DNA of 64,000 bases from JAFGNB01 sp050304135 (GCA_050304135.1 JBNLDC010000067.1:90646-154645), one strand, 5' to 3'. Positions 18,907-28,389 are shown, counted from the stretch's first letter. Notes: generated by a model not told the origin, from the letters alone. Program-made: numbers and translations.

Positions 18907-19475
18907 CTACGGTGGTTCCTTTCAATAGAGCCAAGAGTTGTGGTGATCCATTTAATTTAATTTAATTTTACGTAGCGCGATTTATTCATACTTTTATCGA
19001 AGTACATCCCGCTTATAGAAACAAAAAACGGTGAAACGGACTACCCTACTAAATTAACTACGACCCCAGGCAAACGCAATCATCTCCTGCAGCGTAGCGG
19101 TATTCTACACCATTCAACTCCACTATTGCACCTTTCTCAACTATCGCATAGTACGGGTAAATTCGAGTTTTCTGAACCTCACCCCGACTCCTGCGGAGCG
19201 AGACGCAAGGGAAGAGGTGGTGAAGAAATACCCGTTTAAAATACCCATTACCAGAAATAGGTCATGGAGCATTTGTCTTTTTGAAACACCTGCTAATTAA
19301 ACTGCTGTTTTTTATTAATTGTACTCATGTTAAAATTTGGAACTTTCCGCCATATGACCTATATTTATTGACAGAATTGAGGGGTGGTCCTTTGTCGGGA
19401 TGCTACGACGATGTCTATACAGTAAAGCACTAGTATGGTATAGCCTTGATACCCCTTCCAGCACAGGAGAAGCCT
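18907..19475. other. AT-rich intergenic region
   Basis: 569 bp between divergent genes. It contains a short direct repeat of TTTAA units near 18951-18968 and a GC-rich dispersed-repeat-like patch at about 19180-19225 (CCTCACCCCGACTCCTGCGG). It probably holds promoters for both flanking genes. No gene recognised. AGGAG at 19465-19469 is the ribosome site of the next gene. Confidence 0.4.
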
Positions 19476-20342
19476 ATGAAATTTGCAACCTGCATTACAA
19501 CGGCGACCCTTCTTCGATGTATTCTCACTACTCCCACCTGGTCAACCGAAATCGCAGAAGAACAGTACCCGGATACCGTTTCCGCGCACATTATCCTGAA
19601 CAATGGCCAAAACGCCGATATCGGTCTTCTGGATACCGCCGGTATTTTCATCCGGTACCTCAGAAACGGTCAACCGGTAAATTGCAAAAAATCATTTATT
19701 GCACAACTGATCATCGGTGCAGATACGGTACTATTCGCACGACCTGAACCGGCAGTAATATCGGATACGACCTTGCCGCTTCCTCTTTCGGCGGAACAAA
19801 TGGCTGGAGCCAAACTAAAACCGAATTCCGTATCATCAGAGGAATTTCATAGGAATATGTTCCCGATATGGTATCAAGAATATAATGAGAGAGCACGCGC
19901 TGGTGAGCTCATGAATTATCTGGGAATTGCTCTTCAGTTTACCTCCCCCTTAATTGCAGAAAGCAATGTCTTGTTGGCAGCAGGTACCGGACTGGGAGGT
20001 GCAGCCTGCAGTATTCTTGGTTTGCAAATAGCAACAAACAACAATCTGTATGCAATCAACCTTCTCTATCAGGCAAAAAACTGTAAACCGATAAATACCT
20101 TCCGATTTGTACGGGCCAAAAGAATCATTAACGCTTTGTACATTATCGGAGGTATATTTTCAGTCGTTGGTCCTCAGATAGCAATAGGATCAGAACATAC
20201 TTCTACAACCCATGTTACCTACTTCCTCTCTCCAGTCAGTCTGATTATAACCGGTGCTGCCGGAATCGTGCAGATAGTTACTATCCGAAGAATGCGGGCA
20301 ACCGTAAACAGGATGAACAGAGAGTGGAAAAGCAGGGATTAG
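19476..20342 (+). CDS. Hypothetical exported/membrane protein
   Basis: 288 residues from the ATG at 19476, which has AGGAG seven bases upstream; an in-frame ATG ten codons earlier lacks a ribosome site. The N-terminus is a probable signal peptide (about 1-20). Residues 20-80 look like a small beta domain (SAHIILNNGQNADIGLLDTA). The C-terminal half has about three hydrophobic stretches (near 150-180, 215-240 and 245-275) and a basic end. No family recognised. It stands alone between repeat-rich spacers. Confidence 0.6.
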   Translation: MKFATCITTATLLRCILTTPTWSTEIAEEQYPDTVSAHIILNNGQNADIGLLDTAGIFIRYLRNGQPVNCKKSFIAQLIIGADTVLFARPEPAVISDTTLPLPLSAEQMAGAKLKPNSVSSEEFHRNMFPIWYQEYNERARAGELMNYLGIALQFTSPLIAESNVLLAAGTGLGGAACSILGLQIATNNNLYAINLLYQAKNCKPINTFRFVRAKRIINALYIIGGIFSVVGPQIAIGSEHTSTTHVTYFLSPVSLIITGAAGIVQIVTIRRMRATVNRMNREWKSRD

Positions 20343-20978
20343 CATTCAGGATTCGACTAACGATCATTGCACGCCTCTACGTCCTGCGTCACAGACGACA
20401 ACTCAATCTCCCAATTCTCACCCAGTAAACATTTACACCCAACAATGCCTCCCTTCAGCAAGGGAGGTGGTCCCATCAATCGGAACCGGAGGGATTCTAC
20501 GGAAATAAAGCGATGAAATTTCTCTACAAAAGTAAGCACCATTACCTGCGAAAACAAAGGTGCAGAGCCTGAAGTAAAAAAAAACTCCGTATATCCTTTT
20601 CGCTACATAGATCCCGGCTTTTGCCGGGATGACGACAACATGTATACACAGAAAAATCTTTGGCGGACAGTAAATCGTAGTAATGCATAATGATCTGCCG
20701 TTCACGATAAATCATTCATCTCCCATCCATGTTACAACCCGGTTTACCATGAACAGCAACTTATTGCCACCGGACCACCCCCAACTCCAACCGATTCCAC
20801 ATATTTTCTCCTTTCCTTCACTCCCACCCCCGTGACCGATATATTTTATACGCAACAGTACCAGCATCTCAGCTACATTTACAGGTGTAATAGTTCTTCA
20901 ATTACAAGGAGTACCACTGCGTAACGCTGGCATTAGATGTTGAGTTTCTACCAAACTTTACATTCCGGGGGGAATTTT
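20343..20978. other. Repeat-rich spacer upstream of the GH10 gene
   Basis: 636 bp with no gene. It holds the 49-bp two-hairpin repeat (20448-20496), a perfect 9-bp hairpin of the common intergenic type around 20610-20631 (ATCCCGGC-TTTT-GCCGGGAT), and an AT-rich stretch before the xylanase start. GGGGGGA at 20967-20973 is the xylanase ribosome site. Confidence 0.5.
20448..20496. repeat. 49-bp two-hairpin dispersed repeat, copy A
   Basis: CCTCCCTT-CAGC-AAGGGAGG forms an 8-bp hairpin, followed by a second hairpin around GGTCCC..GGAACC and then GGAGGGATT. Copy B at 22926-22974 is in the same orientation and differs at 3 of 49 positions. The pair flanks the GH10 gene. Confidence 0.75.
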
Positions 20979-22658
20979 ATGGGGAGAACATCACCTCGTT
21001 TACTTGCAACCGCAGCTATCACCATGCTGACTGCCGCCACCCTGTTTCAGACACACGCCGCACTCAGCGCCGCTTACCGGGCTCAGACCGATGCCGCGAT
21101 CGATACCGTCCGCAAGGGCGATCTGTCCGTAGTGGTACTCTTTGGTGCCGACAAACAGCCTTTGGCAAACAGTCAAATCAGTGTAAAACAGATTCAGAAT
21201 CATTTCGGCTTCGGCGCTTCGGTCTGCTGGGACAGCGGATTCGTTAAAATCGGTAAAAAAGCGTACGGTGACCAGGTGAAGAAATACTTTGAGTGGGTCA
21301 CGCCTGAAAACGAGATGAAATGGTATTACAACGACACCACCGGCGGACAGCCATGCGACCCCGGGTTTTACGATCACGGCGATTCGATCGTCGACTGGGC
21401 ACTCGCAAACGGTCTCAACGTCCGCGGTCACAACCTCTTCTGGAACGAGCGGGTGGAGTTCCAGGCGTACTGCTCGCGGCCGTACGGTCCCTACGATGGT
21501 GTGGACTCCTCAACCGAAATCAAAACTCTCAGCACCGAAGACCGCGAAGCCTTCATCGGCGAGATGACCACCCGGATCGATGACATGGTCACCCGGTACA
21601 AAGGCAAGGTGAAACATTGGGACGCCGTCAACGAGGTGGTGCACTTCACCACTGATAACGACGGCGCCCGAGAGGTGAAGACACCGGGACTTCTGGCAAC
21701 CTGGACCGGGAAGACCGGCAACGGCGGAGCCGAGGTGTTCAACTGGATTCTCGACCAGACCCGCGCCATCGACCCGACCGTCAAGCTTTGTGTAAATGAA
21801 TACAACGTGATAGAACAGTCACACGACGAAGATGCCTATACCTCAATGATCAACAAAATCAACAGTGGTGCTGCAGCCGGAGCGAAAATTGATATAATAG
21901 GATTCGAGGGACATTTCGGAGATATGATCTCGCGCACCCAGAACGGTTCCTACGTCGGGTACGAATCGGTCATCAACACCATTGCGCAGGGAGTCAACAT
22001 CGGCAGCAGCACTATGGAGTTCTGGTTCACCGAGGTTGACTGGAACAACCAGACACCAGGCGCTACCCCCGACAACATGGAAGAACTGATGCGCTTTGCC
22101 TTCTCCCGGAAAGATTTCGGTGGCCTGCTGCTGTGGATCTGGTGGGGTGGGCGGCTCTGGCGGGATGATCTGGTCAGTTTTCTGGTAGATGAAAATTTAG
22201 GCGAGACCGAAACCGGTGCACGGTGGCGCACCTTGCGGCAGCAGTGGACCACACCGGACACCACCCTGACCACCGATGCCAACGGCAAGCTTACCTTCCG
22301 GGGATTTTACGGCACCTACACCTTCCAGGACAGCAACACCACGGCAGCTTTCACTCCGGATAAAAAGTCCGATACCGTCTGGATACAGCCAACAGCGGTT
22401 ACCGTACCTTCAAAGATGGCGAAATCGATGCGCCTGCAGATCAACGGTCGAACAATGTACGTCAACCACACCGCTATCTCCGAGGGGCAACTCTATTTGA
22501 GCGCCTTCTCGCTCTCCGGCAAACTGCTCGCGCGGGTTCCCGTTTCCTTTGACAACGGTCTTTCCGCAAACACCGACCTGCCTGCCGGATGCCACTTCTA
22601 CCAGATCGGCACCAACAGGGAGAAGTTGATTTCAGGGAGAATTGTCAACCTCCAGTAA
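20979..22658 (+). CDS. Secreted GH10 endo-1,4-beta-xylanase
   Basis: 559 residues. Signal peptide 1-27, a small N-terminal beta segment (about 48-80, SVVVLFGADKQPLANSQISV), then the family 10 barrel (about 75-440) with acid/base Glu219 in WDAVNEV and nucleophile Glu352 in WFTEVDW; HNLFWNE (151-157) is the expected substrate-binding strand. A C-terminal module (about 475-559) with LSAFSLSGKLLARV and LPAGCHFYQI resembles the T9SS-like module of the GH5 enzyme here. It should hydrolyse xylan outside the cell. GGGGGGA before ATG 20979 selects this start over ATG 20937. A strong terminator follows. Confidence 0.94.
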   Translation: MGRTSPRLLATAAITMLTAATLFQTHAALSAAYRAQTDAAIDTVRKGDLSVVVLFGADKQPLANSQISVKQIQNHFGFGASVCWDSGFVKIGKKAYGDQVKKYFEWVTPENEMKWYYNDTTGGQPCDPGFYDHGDSIVDWALANGLNVRGHNLFWNERVEFQAYCSRPYGPYDGVDSSTEIKTLSTEDREAFIGEMTTRIDDMVTRYKGKVKHWDAVNEVVHFTTDNDGAREVKTPGLLATWTGKTGNGGAEVFNWILDQTRAIDPTVKLCVNEYNVIEQSHDEDAYTSMINKINSGAAAGAKIDIIGFEGHFGDMISRTQNGSYVGYESVINTIAQGVNIGSSTMEFWFTEVDWNNQTPGATPDNMEELMRFAFSRKDFGGLLLWIWWGGRLWRDDLVSFLVDENLGETETGARWRTLRQQWTTPDTTLTTDANGKLTFRGFYGTYTFQDSNTTAAFTPDKKSDTVWIQPTAVTVPSKMAKSMRLQINGRTMYVNHTAISEGQLYLSAFSLSGKLLARVPVSFDNGLSANTDLPAGCHFYQIGTNREKLISGRIVNLQ

Positions 22659-22685
22659 TATAATACTGCCGTATAAGGTTATGCA

Positions 22686-22723
22686 GACAAAAAAAGGGGC
22701 ACCGGGGTGCCCCTTTTTTTGTC
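22686..22723 (+). terminator. Rho-independent terminator after GH10
   Basis: AAAAAAAGGGGCACC pairs with GGTGCCCCTTTTTTT across a minimal GG loop region, with GAC/GTC at the base. It is symmetrical, so it can terminate transcription from both sides. It lies 27 bp after the xylanase stop. Confidence 0.9.
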
Positions 22724-23003
22724 TCCTCCCCTGCCCATTTCGAGGACCTTAGTATCCAGAGCTTCGGTGGCCTTTACCAAGGCATGTTTTTATCATTTCC
22801 CCCTCGTCTTGCGGAAAGGCGGTGCACTGAGGGCCTCGAAGTGGGGCGCAGGGGGTGAGGTTAACAGAAGCCACTAAAAGCGCTCTCCCATTTCTCAACC
22901 TGTATCCATCTACACTCGAAAAACACCTCCCTTCAGCAAGGAAGGTGGTCCCGTCAATCGGGACCGGAGGGATTACAGAGAAACGGGGCAACTAAGTTTT
23001 ACA
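22724..23003. other. Spacer between GH10 and the TIGR02171 gene
   Basis: 280 bp between convergent genes. It contains a GC-rich dispersed-repeat-like patch (about 22795-22862, including GGGGCGCAGGGGGTGAGG) and repeat copy B. No gene recognised. Confidence 0.4.
22926..22974. repeat. 49-bp two-hairpin dispersed repeat, copy B
   Basis: Same orientation as copy A at 20448-20496 with 46 of 49 identities. Two of the three differences fall in opposite arms of the GGTCCC/GGGACC hairpin and improve its pairing, which argues that the structure matters. Confidence 0.75.
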
Positions 23004-25802
23004 TCAATTCCCGATAAGCGAATCCAGCATAACCCTGAGTGTATCGCTCACCTTAGCCGCACCGAGGGCACTGAGGTGACTCGCGTTAAACGCGTCATCC
23101 GCGGTAAAACTATGGTTGCCGAACTTATTGAAATCGTGCACGTGAAAATACGGCTGCGCCTCGCCAACCAGAAACAAACCGTCAACGATCTTCTTCGCCG
23201 TCTCGTGTGAAGGGCCGTAGGTTCCGTACACGGGAGTATCGTTAAACCCGGGACTCATCGGTAGCAGTATCCCGATGCAGTGAACGCCGCGTTCACTCAG
23301 GAGGGTTACCATGGTGTCAACAAGCTGCAGGTTCCCGTCGCATTCCGGTTTGTACGCCCAGTTCCACTTCGCCGCCCATGGCGGCGGCTCCGGCCCCCAC
23401 CCCTCCGACGGCGCGTTCACCCAACCGTACTGGGCCACGATCACCGGATCAAACGGATGGTCCGCCTGATTGACAAGATCAACAAAGCCGTCCGGCAGAC
23501 CGGAGCTCCAGAACTGGTGATCCCTGTCGTACCGGTAGCCTTTACTGTTGTCGATATCGATCCAGGTGCTGTCGCCTCCCGGGTAATCGTACCAGCAGAT
23601 GTCCATTCCCATTATAACGGCTTTAAGGCGCGGACAGTGCTTGAGAGCATACTGTTCCACCAGAACCGAGATACCTTTCAACCCGCCTCCCGCATACCCG
23701 AAATTGTAGGTAAACCGGGAACCGAGCTGTGCCGGTGCTACGGCATTCTGAATACGGGAGCTGCCGACACAGAGTACCTCGATGGAATCATGATATTTCC
23801 AGAATTCCGGCATTTTGGCGGCGAACTCAGCCTGCCATGCATTGGTGGGCGGCTCGTTGTAGAGACCGAGACTATCGGTATTGAGCGAGGATCCGTTCTG
23901 AACCGGAGCAATCCAGAGGTACGGGTGTATCAGTTCAACACCCTCAAGCACCCGGGTGTATACTTTACCGGTAAGATTGAGCACGTAGATATCACGGTTG
24001 GACTGCGGTGCCTCGACCGGCATTCCCGTTGCCACCGCATACTCCGGATGCGACGACCATTCCGGATAATTCCACTGCACCAGCGCATCGGGGCACTGGT
24101 ACCAGCCAGTGACCGTACCGTCGAAACCACCGGTAAAAATAATCTGGTGGGTAAAGTAGGTTGATCCCGTTATGGTACTTGCTGTTCTGCCGCTGCCGAA
24201 ATCGAGAAACATGGTCTGATCGGCGGTTGCGACACTTGGTCCAATTGATACGTTGCATACCTGTGAGGTGTCCCCGTCGGCTTTACCGTTCTGCGGTCCG
24301 GTAAAAAGAATCTTTTCGGTACCGCTTTGCCGGTCCTTCACCCTCAGGCGCGAAAACCCGGTCGCGATATACCTGCCGTCAGCGGAGAGACCGCCGTGGT
24401 AGCTGCCTGTGGCTTCAACGGTCTCGGGCGTTCCGCTGGGAAGTCCGTTGACGATACGTACTTTGCGGGTCATGGTGGTACGCCAGAGTTCCGAGGTATT
24501 GTCAACCGCCGATGTGGTGTAGACAAGCCAGACCGATCCGTCGGCTGGGTCCGTCCACCAGCGGGGAATAAATGCGGGCGTGTCGTCAAGTTTCACCAGT
24601 TGCGAACCGGCATTGTCGAGCCGCCTGATATACACCTCCGAGTTGTCCATAGCGCCTTCATCACGGGTAGAGAAAGCGACCCACATTCCATCGGGGGAGA
24701 TCGTTGGTGTATAAACGGGAGTAAAATCCGTGTAGCAGCTGACCTTCGGCGGATTTTCCCTGAAATCAAGGAATCCCAGATGACTGTTCTGACCGGTTCT
24801 GTTGACATAAACAAGCCGGGCGATCGTACCGGGAAGAAAGGACGCCGGATCACCTGCCGTATACGCTACCGGATTCGAGGAATCCGCATTCGTGGTACTG
24901 TTACCGCCCTGCTGCGGAGTCATGGAACCGATGCAGCACCGGAATCCGATATACCGCCGCGCAGTCGAAGAGAGCGTGGAGTAAACATCGGTCCGGGAGG
25001 CGGCGCGCAGCTTCTCGAATCCGTGCGAAAACCCTCCCCCTTTCACCGGACGCTGGTCCCGACTGTTGAACGCCGGGCCGGTGTAATTAGCCACTGTATC
25101 ACTGTTGTAAAGCCCCATATAATCGTTGACCCACTCCATTACATTGCCGAACATATCGTACAGACCGAACCGGTTGGGAGTCAGCAGGGTAACACCATGG
25201 GCTTCATCGCCGGAATTAAGTGCAGACCACGCAATCGCATCAGCGGCAACCGTGTCGGGATCGTCTCCCCAGGGAAACACGGTTCCCGCATCGCTCCCGG
25301 CGGCATATTCCCACTCCGCTTCGGTGGGAAGACGGTACCCTTTCGCCTTCCAGTCAATCGACAGCCCCTCCATTCGGTAGACCCTGCCGTCGGCAGTCTG
25401 GTCGGCAGCGGTATACCGGTAGACAGTATCGAGCCCCTCTTCGATGCTCCGGTTGTTGCAAAAGAGTATCGCATCGAACCAGGAAACATGCCTGACCGGC
25501 AGGGTGGAATCACCGGTTTCCCCCTTGTACCCTGCAGGCGTCTTTCCGGTAAGCCGGGCGTAGTGCTTAAAAGTGACTTCAGCGGTATCCATCCAGTAGT
25601 CATAGTTGAATTCAACCAACAACTGCGGTTTCTCTTCGGGACCAGCCCACACGTTAGTCGCCCCCATCGTCACCGAGTGATTTTTTGCGGATATCCGCCG
25701 CATTCCGGTATAATTTTCCGGTTCTTCAGGCTGTGTTGGCCAGCAGGAGAGAATTACTGCCGGCAACAAAGACGATACGATCTTGAAAATGTGGTGCTGC
25801 AT
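23004..25802 (-). CDS. TIGR02171-type lipoprotein: FGE-sulfatase fold + beta-propeller + SGNH-like domain
   Basis: 932 residues. Signal with lipobox VILSC (Cys20). Residues about 35-295 have the formylglycine-generating-enzyme fold (YRLPTEAEWEYAAG, GLYDMFGNVMEWVND, GGGFSHGFEKLRAASR). Residues about 310-640 look like a TolB/WD40-type propeller (PTISPDGMWVAFSTRD, GGLSADGRYIATGFSRL). Residues about 680-932 resemble an SGNH hydrolase (VLCVGSSRIQ near the nucleophile position, FNASHLSALGA near the His position). Size and order fit the Fibrobacter paralogous family TIGR02171, a mostly lipoprotein family of unknown function. Its place between two secreted glycan hydrolases suggests cell-surface glycan binding or de-esterification; this is inference. 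Confidence 0.85.
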   Translation of the reverse strand: MQHHIFKIVSSLLPAVILSCWPTQPEEPENYTGMRRISAKNHSVTMGATNVWAGPEEKPQLLVEFNYDYWMDTAEVTFKHYARLTGKTPAGYKGETGDSTLPVRHVSWFDAILFCNNRSIEEGLDTVYRYTAADQTADGRVYRMEGLSIDWKAKGYRLPTEAEWEYAAGSDAGTVFPWGDDPDTVAADAIAWSALNSGDEAHGVTLLTPNRFGLYDMFGNVMEWVNDYMGLYNSDTVANYTGPAFNSRDQRPVKGGGFSHGFEKLRAASRTDVYSTLSSTARRYIGFRCCIGSMTPQQGGNSTTNADSSNPVAYTAGDPASFLPGTIARLVYVNRTGQNSHLGFLDFRENPPKVSCYTDFTPVYTPTISPDGMWVAFSTRDEGAMDNSEVYIRRLDNAGSQLVKLDDTPAFIPRWWTDPADGSVWLVYTTSAVDNTSELWRTTMTRKVRIVNGLPSGTPETVEATGSYHGGLSADGRYIATGFSRLRVKDRQSGTEKILFTGPQNGKADGDTSQVCNVSIGPSVATADQTMFLDFGSGRTASTITGSTYFTHQIIFTGGFDGTVTGWYQCPDALVQWNYPEWSSHPEYAVATGMPVEAPQSNRDIYVLNLTGKVYTRVLEGVELIHPYLWIAPVQNGSSLNTDSLGLYNEPPTNAWQAEFAAKMPEFWKYHDSIEVLCVGSSRIQNAVAPAQLGSRFTYNFGYAGGGLKGISVLVEQYALKHCPRLKAVIMGMDICWYDYPGGDSTWIDIDNSKGYRYDRDHQFWSSGLPDGFVDLVNQADHPFDPVIVAQYGWVNAPSEGWGPEPPPWAAKWNWAYKPECDGNLQLVDTMVTLLSERGVHCIGILLPMSPGFNDTPVYGTYGPSHETAKKIVDGLFLVGEAQPYFHVHDFNKFGNHSFTADDAFNASHLSALGAAKVSDTLRVMLDSLIGN

Positions 25803-25935
25803 GCGATACGTTCTATTGCATTGAAATGAATGTCCAGTGGATACCGGAAAGATCGCTATCCCGGGTTCAGCGGAAACACGGTGCGTTTTTCACGGCGAAT
25901 ATGGTAATAATATACTATCTCATTACTGAACAGAT

Positions 25936-25954
25936 CCTGAAATTGCGTTTCAGG
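25936..25954. promoter_or_regulatory. Palindrome between divergent genes
   Basis: CCTGAAA (25936-25942) and TTTCAGG (25948-25954) form a 7-bp inverted repeat around TTGCG, in the spacer between the divergent TIGR02171 and GH45-like genes. It could be an operator shared by both or a small hairpin. Confidence 0.35.
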
Positions 25955-26087
25955 TGATAGGACTATTGCCTGAATATATACTAATATGAACTTTCAGCGC
26001 CTGTTCCGTGACAATAGTCAAAGAATACGTCCGGCTGCGCGCTGTGGTTGCAGAACGGTCCCGATCACTTACGAACACTGGAGCCAC

Positions 26088-27815
26088 ATGATTTCTTACC
26101 CGAAAGCCATTATACGGGCCGGTCTTCTGTTGTTAGCCGCCTTCTCACTGCACACGGCACCATCCGCACAGGTATTACGGGGTCGTGTAATCGACGAATC
26201 CGGTCAGGTAATCGACGGTGCACAGGTTGTTCTCGTCAGAGCCGCACTTTCCACCACCTCCGCAGCCGACGGAACATGGTCTTTGGCCGTTCCACTCGGT
26301 GTGCAATCAAGCCTTATGAGGCGAATGCTGCCCTCAGCGGTGCAGAAGGGGCAGGTGCTCTATTTTATGGTAAGTGATGATGCTATTGCAGTTACCGCAA
26401 GTGTCTATACACTCAGCGGCAGATTGCTCTATCATGCAATTCATCAGAATCTCGCAGCCGGGCTCTACCGGTGTGCACCTCTCAGCAGTTATACCGAAGC
26501 CGGTATGTACACGGTACGACTGCAGATCGGCGGGAACACCGCTCACTTCCGGATGCCGGTAATCGCCGGAGCAACGCGGCAGGAACAGGCCCTCACCGCT
26601 GGACGGGGAACCGTGCTTTCAGAACATCTTGAAAAACGTCAGGTAGCGATTGATAACGTCACTGTATCCAAAGAGGGATACGTTACGACCTCCGTAGCGG
26701 TAACCACCTATGACGACTCACTGACCATTACCCTCCCACTGTTCACTCCGGCATACCATCTCGATCCACCCAATCCCTGTTACAATCAGTTCTATGCAAA
26801 GGACTGCATCCCGGGTGATCCCAACAGTGCCTGCGGCGGTGACTGTATCGTGGCCAACTCCTGCAGCCCACCCGAAGACCCGAGCAAGGCGGATCTGCCG
26901 AAAACATTCATCTGCCCCCGGTTTATGCTCTTCAGCAGTGCAATGCTGCAGGCGGCAAAAGACGATGCCGCCCTCTACGGTTGGGGTAACGGCGATGAAG
27001 TGCCATTCAACTACGGAGTGGTGGGTCACGATGCCGATCCCGGAGGTCTTGACGACGGCAACAGCAGCTGCTGTCAGTGTTATCAGCTGATATTCGAAAC
27101 ACCCGAGCCGAGTTCGCCGCAACCGCCCGATCTCCCCTACCCCAAGTCGCTCGTGGTGCAGAGTTTCAATACCGCGGCAAGTGGTCCCAAGGGGTTCGAC
27201 GTGTTCATGGGTGCCGGCGGCTACGGAGCATTCAACTCCTGCTATAATGATCCGGGTTTCAACAATACCAGCAATTTTGATGAGTTTATCTACGATAATT
27301 TTCCCTGGCAGAATCCCGGGGGCGGCGGCATCTCGTTTCTGCGATACGAACAGGAATGCAGGAACAACTGGCCACCCACGGTGGAGGATGTAAATTCCAG
27401 TGCCTGTCAGGACAAAATAGAGGAGCTGTGCAATCAGGCACTCGCCAACGGGTCCGAAGAGGTCACCGAAGACACCAGACGTTCCTGCATCGAAACCAAT
27501 AAAGTAACCTCGCTCTACCATCAGAACTGGACGGTGATTGCGAAACGGGTCCGTTGTCCGGAAAATCTTACCCGGGTGACCGGTTGCCGGCTGAAGGAAG
27601 AGCAGCTGCCGTTGCCGCTACCGGAAGTACAGACACCGTCGCAGGCGAAAAGTAACGGATCATTTTCGGAAGGATATCATACCACCACCATGCAGGACTG
27701 CTGCAAACCGACTTGCGCCTGGTCAGATTGGGTTGGCGGACAGAATCTTCCGGTGGATGGTGAATGGAGTTCATTTTATTCGTGTAATAAAAACGGGGTG
27801 CCGATTACAAAATGA
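26088..27815 (+). CDS. Secreted GH45-like endoglucanase, apparently circularly permuted
   Basis: 575 residues from ATG 26088 (GGAG four bases upstream; the ATG at 25986 is less likely). Signal peptide about 1-27 (ending PSAQ), a carboxypeptidase-regulatory-like Ig domain (28-75, RGRVIDESGQVIDGAQVVLV), a T9SS-like module placed internally (about 95-160, ASVYTLSGRLLYHA), then a Cys-rich catalytic region. Known family 45 motifs are present: CCQCYQLIF (328-336), the acid-type Asp371 in GFDVF, VRCPENLTRVTGCR (488-501). The family N-terminal base motif, normally first (WDCCKPSCxW), appears last: MQDCCKPTCAW (535-545, Asp537). So the order is rotated. It should cut beta-1,4-glucan. Intact reading frame, both catalytic Asp present. 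Confidence 0.82.
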   Translation: MISYPKAIIRAGLLLLAAFSLHTAPSAQVLRGRVIDESGQVIDGAQVVLVRAALSTTSAADGTWSLAVPLGVQSSLMRRMLPSAVQKGQVLYFMVSDDAIAVTASVYTLSGRLLYHAIHQNLAAGLYRCAPLSSYTEAGMYTVRLQIGGNTAHFRMPVIAGATRQEQALTAGRGTVLSEHLEKRQVAIDNVTVSKEGYVTTSVAVTTYDDSLTITLPLFTPAYHLDPPNPCYNQFYAKDCIPGDPNSACGGDCIVANSCSPPEDPSKADLPKTFICPRFMLFSSAMLQAAKDDAALYGWGNGDEVPFNYGVVGHDADPGGLDDGNSSCCQCYQLIFETPEPSSPQPPDLPYPKSLVVQSFNTAASGPKGFDVFMGAGGYGAFNSCYNDPGFNNTSNFDEFIYDNFPWQNPGGGGISFLRYEQECRNNWPPTVEDVNSSACQDKIEELCNQALANGSEEVTEDTRRSCIETNKVTSLYHQNWTVIAKRVRCPENLTRVTGCRLKEEQLPLPLPEVQTPSQAKSNGSFSEGYHTTTMQDCCKPTCAWSDWVGGQNLPVDGEWSSFYSCNKNGVPITK

Positions 27816-27868
27816 CCTCTCCCGCAGAGAGAGGCGGACATGCCGTTACCACGGCATATTTTTCATTT

Positions 27869-28389
27869 TTACTGCTTTGACAGGAGAAGAGAGGCTGGAT
27901 ATAAGGTTATAAAATCCGTAGGGGGAGGTTTCAAACCTCTCCCTTTTTCAATTATCATTTGTATCAGTTGCCCATCCTTAAAACAAGGCACACCGTAAGC
28001 CCGGCGAATTCTTCCTGCTTTCGCATCGTTGAGGTACCCTTCCGCTCCATCCACGACCTCAATGCGGACTTTCCGTGAATCGAGTGACAGAAGAATAAGA
28101 GCCCCCTCATCAGTATCTTTTTTTTTCGATGCCCAATCCTTTGTAAAGAGCGGGTGCATACTAATCAATTGATTCATCGCCGATTGAGGGAAACGGTTGC
28201 AACAACAAAACCGAATCCGGCCTGCCGCCAGAGTGCCTCGGTAATCCGGGCAATGGGACGTTCAGATCGCGCATCGAGAATATTGGAATAATCGGCAACC
28301 GGGCTGTTCGGGCACGCGGGAAGTTTTGCCGCCGCCGAAACGCTCAGAAGCAGCATGAAGATACAGAGTTGTTACAGATAGTGTTTCAT
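27869..28389 (-). pseudogene. TPM-domain (YgcG-type) protein, broken
   Basis: Read together, two minus-strand frames reconstruct a TPM domain. The ATG at 28389 is followed by a TAA at codon 6 (28372-28374) inside the signal peptide. The frame then continues with PVADYSNILDARSE and WRQAGFGFVVATV, hits a stop near 28176, and the domain resumes in another frame with LISMHPLFTKDWASKKK, EGALILLSLDSRKVRIEV and YLNDAKAGRI. So there is one nonsense and one frameshift mutation. The C-terminus runs into a palindromic repeat. Intact relatives are secreted or membrane proteins, some with phosphatase activity. Sequencing error could explain one lesion but hardly both. Confidence 0.65.
27921..27949 (+). 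terminator. Hairpin with T tract after the GH45-like gene
   Basis: GGGGAGGT pairs with ACCTCTCC (one G-U) around TTCAA and is followed by CTTTTTC on the + strand. It lies 106 bp after the stop and inside the 3' end of the decayed minus-strand TPM gene. It may also be a dispersed repeat. Confidence 0.5.

Noticed and set aside
24327..25829. 500-codon + frame antisense to the TIGR02171 gene
   Set aside because: It is the shadow of a GC-rich coding strand; its composition is unstructured, and the minus-strand product has three recognisable domains.
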